A DNA stretch of 64,000 nt, taken from the NCBI GenBank assembly GCA_014801955.1, contig JAAVDE010000041.1:50870-114869 (forward strand), in the 5' to 3' direction. The DNA comes from Bacteroides sp. (GTDB lineage: Bacteria > Bacteroidota > Bacteroidia > Bacteroidales > Muribaculaceae). Made by a program: the position numbers and the translations under genes. Shown in pieces: positions 60,478 through 64,000 of the stretch. The notes under the pieces were generated by a model. That model worked only from the letters and a program-made list of their open reading frames with translations. It was not told the origin of the DNA and ran no database searches. The number at the start of each line of letters is the position of its first letter. Position 1 is the stretch's first letter.

Positions 60478-61755
60478 TCAGAGAGCCTGAAGGTCGCGCG
60501 CAATGTCGCGACGATAATATTTGCCTTCGAAGTCAAGAGCTTCGATGGCCTTGAATGACTTGGCGGCAGCCGAGGCAATGTCAGGGCCATAGCTGGTTGC
60601 GGCAATGACGCGACCTCCGGAGGTAACAAGTTGACCGTCGGCGTTGAGAGCAGTGCCGGCATGGAAGAGCAGGCTTTCGCCGGCTCCGTCGAGGCCGCTG
60701 ATTGCCTTTCCTTTGGCGTAGCTGCCGGGATAGCCGCCGCTAACGGCCATGACGGTCACGGCAGTGCGCGGGTCCTCGGCCAGCTCCAGGTCGCCGAGGT
60801 TGCCTTTGGCGGCGGCAACCAGCAGCGGCAGCAAGTCCGAAGCGACGCGAGGCATAACGGCCTCGGTTTCAGGGTCGCCCATGCGAACGTTATATTCAAT
60901 AACCATCGGCTCGCCTTCAACATTTATCAGGCCCAGGAAAATAAAGCCGCGATAGTCGATGCCGTCGGCGATTAGGCCGCTGACGGTCGGCTTAACAATG
61001 CGCTGCTCAACCTTTTCCATAAACTCGGCGTTGGCAAACGGAACGGGGCTGACGGCGCCCATGCCGCCGGTGTTGAGGCCGGTGTCGCCCTCGCCGATGC
61101 GCTTATAGTCTTTCGCAACGGGCAGAATGCGATAGTTGCCGGCGCCGTCGGTTAAAACGAACACCGAGCACTCGATGCCCGACAGGAACTCCTCGATAAC
61201 GACCGTTGCCGAAGCCTTGCCGAACATTCCGCCGAGCATTTCGCGCAGCGAGGCCTTGGCTTCCTCCAGCTCGGAGATAATCAAAACGCCCTTGCCGGCA
61301 GCCAGGCCGTCGGCCTTCAGAACGTATGGGGCTTTCAGGCTTTCCAGGAAGCGGCAACCGTCGTCGACGGTCTCAGCCGTAAACGAGCGGTAGGCAGCCG
61401 TCGGAATGCCGTGGCGCGCCATGAACTGCTTGGCAAAGTCTTTGCTGCCCTCCAGCGCCGCGCCAACCTTTCCGGGGCCGACGAGCAACATTTCGGGCAT
61501 ACGCTCGGCGAAGTAATCGCGAATGCCGGCAACCAGCGGGTCTTCGTTGCCAACAACTATCATTTCAACCCCGCGCTCGCGACAAAAGTCCTCGATTGCA
61601 GGAAAGTCTACCGGGCTCAGAGCCACGTTGGTGCCATAGGCGCCGGTGCCGCCGTTGCCGGGGGCGATGAAAAGGTGTGAGCACTTGGGGCTTTGGCTGA
61701 TTTTCCAGGCCAGGGCCGATTCGCGGCCTCCGCTGCCGAGGAGCAGAATTGTCAT
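60478..61755 (-). CDS. purD: Phosphoribosylamine--glycine ligase
   Basis: ILLLGSGGRESALAWKISQSP, ATP-grasp, GFIFLGLINVEGEPMVIEYNVRMGDPETEAVMPR. Confidence 0.97.
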   Translation of the reverse strand: MTILLLGSGGRESALAWKISQSPKCSHLFIAPGNGGTGAYGTNVALSPVDFPAIEDFCRERGVEMIVVGNEDPLVAGIRDYFAERMPEMLLVGPGKVGAALEGSKDFAKQFMARHGIPTAAYRSFTAETVDDGCRFLESLKAPYVLKADGLAAGKGVLIISELEEAKASLREMLGGMFGKASATVVIEEFLSGIECSVFVLTDGAGNYRILPVAKDYKRIGEGDTGLNTGGMGAVSPVPFANAEFMEKVEQRIVKPTVSGLIADGIDYRGFIFLGLINVEGEPMVIEYNVRMGDPETEAVMPRVASDLLPLLVAAAKGNLGDLELAEDPRTAVTVMAVSGGYPGSYAKGKAISGLDGAGESLLFHAGTALNADGQLVTSGGRVIAATSYGPDIASAAAKSFKAIEALDFEGKYYRRDIARDLQAL

Positions 61756-61826
61756 AACTTAAACGGGGGGATATAAAATGATTAATCTTTTGAAATTTCT
61801 TTAACTGCTATTGAGGCGCCGCCGGA

Positions 61827-63311
61827 TTATTGTTCATCCTTGGGGCCACGCCAGCCCTTGCGGGCCGAAATGCGAGGCTGCTTGCCGGTAATGGCCTCCA
61901 GAGCCTTAATGTTGCGGCGCTTTGCCAGCGGATTTTCCGACTCGGGCTGCTCGGGGCGTTCCTCGCGGTCGAAGTTGCGGTCGAACTTGCGGTCAAACTT
62001 GCGGTCGCGGTCGAACTTGCGGTCACCTCGATCGAACTTGCGGTCGCCGTGGCCGAACTTGCGGTCGCCGCGGTCGAATTTCTCGTCCTTGTTAAACGGA
62101 CGGGCCTTGCGGAACGGGCGGTCGGTTCGGCGGCTCTCGGTCGAGCCTCCGGCGGCTCGGAAGCTCGCGCGGTCGCCGTCGAAAATAATATATTCGCGCA
62201 GCTCGCACTGGAGCGAACCGTTCAGGAGCGTGTCGCGCGACGACGGACGCAAGCCAATGTGCATCATATCCTCGTCGCGATAACCGATAACCCAGGCATG
62301 ATACCCAGTGAACACATGTTTCAACTTGTTGCCCAGCAGGTCATAGAGACCCTCGATATCGGCCGGACGCAGACGCTCGCCATAGGGCGGATTGGTAACC
62401 AGCACGCCTCCCGCCGGAGCCTCGGCCCAGGCGCTCAGCGGCTTCAGCTGAAGGTCAACATATTTTGCAACGCCGGCACTCTTCAGGTTCTCGCGAGCAA
62501 TCGCAACGGCTTTCGGCGAAATATCCGCGCCAATAATCTGACAGGTGATTTCGCGCTCTGCCGAATCGTCGTTATAGATCGTTTCAAACAGCTCGCGGTC
62601 AAAGTCGGCCCACTGCTCAAAGGCAAAACCCTTGCGAAAAATGCCGGGCGCAATGTTGGCCGCAATCAGCGCGGCTTCGACCAGGAAAGTGCCCGACCCA
62701 CACATCGGGTCAACAAACGGACACTCGCCTCTCCAGCCGCTCTTCAAAATAATTCCGGCAGCCAAAACCTCGTTGATAGGAGCTTCGGTCTGCGCCTCGC
62801 GCCAACCGCGGCGGTGCAGGCTGGTGCCCGACGAATCCAGGCTCAGCGTAACCTCCGAGCCGGAGATGTGAACGTTGATAACAACGTCGGCGTCAGTCAG
62901 TCTGACGCCCGGACGGCGGCCCTGAGGATCGCGGTCGCGAAACCAGTCGGCGATTGCATCCTTAACCTTATAGGTAACGAAACGCGAATTCGTGAAATTA
63001 TCCGAATTCACCGTAACTTCAATTGCAAAAGTCTTTTCGGGACTGAGCAGCTGCGCCCAGTCATACTCTTTGACGCGGTCATAAAGTTTATCGGCATCAT
63101 AGGCCTTGAACGTATAAAACGGTTTCAAAATGCGCAACGCCGTGCGGCAACATAGATTTGCCTTATACATCATTGCCTTATCGCCCTGAAACGACACCAT
63201 GCGTCGGCCGGGTTCAACGTTCTCGGCTCCGAGATTGCGGAGCTCCTCGGCCAGCACCTCTTCCAAACCCTGGAAGGTCTTCGCCACCATGTCAAACTTG
63301 TCAGTGTTCAT
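61827..63311 (-). CDS. THUMP-domain class I SAM-dependent RNA methyltransferase (RlmL/YcbY N-terminal type) with repetitive charged C-tail
   Basis: THUMP, DPMCGSGTFLVEAALIAANIAPG, VTNPPYGERL; C-terminal (D)RKFDRG repeats. Confidence 0.93.
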   Translation of the reverse strand: MNTDKFDMVAKTFQGLEEVLAEELRNLGAENVEPGRRMVSFQGDKAMMYKANLCCRTALRILKPFYTFKAYDADKLYDRVKEYDWAQLLSPEKTFAIEVTVNSDNFTNSRFVTYKVKDAIADWFRDRDPQGRRPGVRLTDADVVINVHISGSEVTLSLDSSGTSLHRRGWREAQTEAPINEVLAAGIILKSGWRGECPFVDPMCGSGTFLVEAALIAANIAPGIFRKGFAFEQWADFDRELFETIYNDDSAEREITCQIIGADISPKAVAIARENLKSAGVAKYVDLQLKPLSAWAEAPAGGVLVTNPPYGERLRPADIEGLYDLLGNKLKHVFTGYHAWVIGYRDEDMMHIGLRPSSRDTLLNGSLQCELREYIIFDGDRASFRAAGGSTESRRTDRPFRKARPFNKDEKFDRGDRKFGHGDRKFDRGDRKFDRDRKFDRKFDRNFDREERPEQPESENPLAKRRNIKALEAITGKQPRISARKGWRGPKDEQ

Positions 63312-63578
63312 CAATTTTTCTCTCTATTTTTACGCCTGCAAATTTACGCAAAAAATCCCAATAATCACCTATGGTCCCCATAATTTCCCAATCCGCCATC
63401 CGCGTTTCTTGGTTTTCTGTTCAATTCTAACTGCAAATGTACGAATTTTTTCTGGCATTCCCCGTCTTTTACCCAATGGCAATAACCATTCTTTGCAAGG
63501 ATCGGATCCAAGACATCATATTTCCATACAAAATTACCTCAGTTAATGATTTATATTTGAAATTATTGTTTTTTTTAT

Positions 63579-64000
63579 TACATTTGCACCCGAAATAGTC
63601 CGTTTTTAAGATTGCCTAAGAGAAGGAAATCAACTACGGAATTTATACATAAGAAAGGCGTTTATTGGCGCTTGATTCTTGACTCATAGAAACTTCGCAA
63701 CTTTCTTAATCATCGTCAAGAACAAAGCAACGATAGATGTCCACTATCATGATTATATACGTATGCCGACAAACATGAGCGGCATACAATAGTCATATAA
63801 GCGTGGGCTTCTGCAGTTGCTCGTTCCAACGATGATGGGCAATGCGAAGGCCTCTATGAGTAGGAACGGGCAATAATACAGTTCCTACGTATTCTATGCT
63901 AAAATCCAAATATTTTTTGAATTTTTTTATGTTATGCGTGCGAAAATTGTTTATTTAGTCTGTTACTATATAATTTATATGCTTCAGGGTCATAAGTTGA
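63579..64000 (+). promoter_or_regulatory. Promoter TACATTTG (63579-63586) and long structured noncoding leader or ncRNA running off the window
   Basis: No plausible ORF; hairpins GTATGCCG/CGGCATAC (63761-63787) and GTAGGAAC/GTTCCTAC (63860-63888). Confidence 0.5.

Noticed and set aside
61830-63155. 441-aa plus-strand ORF opposite the RlmL-type methyltransferase
   Set aside because: Antisense artefact; repeats merely mirror the DRKFDR-coding DNA
63440-64000. Invertible promoter at the right edge
   Set aside because: Only short hairpins seen; no pair of separated inverted repeats bracketing the promoter and no invertase gene

Overview
This 64 kb window is gene-dense, GC-rich chromosomal DNA from a Bacteroidales bacterium (Muribaculaceae-like by inference). 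The many TAnnTTTG (-7) promoters, tiny acidic lipoproteins, T9SS-like C-termini and DUF4295/DUF4834 proteins support this. Most of it is housekeeping: polA, guaB, proS, purD, pssA/psd, prmC, recX, rnhB, greA, tex, ribF, tcdA, pdxB, rpmB-rpmG, RNase P RNA and SRP RNA. Accessory or surface genes include an alpha-2-macroglobulin-like protein, an ABC-2 export operon, a GH89 enzyme, TonB-type outer-membrane proteins and an AlbA_2-type ATP-binding protein. The observation I rate highest is a three-gene stand-alone lysis cassette at 55258-56290. It encodes a holin-like two-TM protein, a GH24 endolysin with an E-8aa-C-5aa-T triad, and a lipoprotein plus C-terminal TM protein with unimolecular-spanin topology. 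No other phage genes are nearby. Other leads are a frameshift in a TonB-type barrel gene, a structured rpmB leader with competing hairpins, a 40-bp extended promoter shared by rpmB and SRP RNA, apparently leaderless genes, PolA and NagB domains lacking catalytic residues, and a long structured leader or ncRNA at the right edge. All calls come from reading the sequence; no searches were run.
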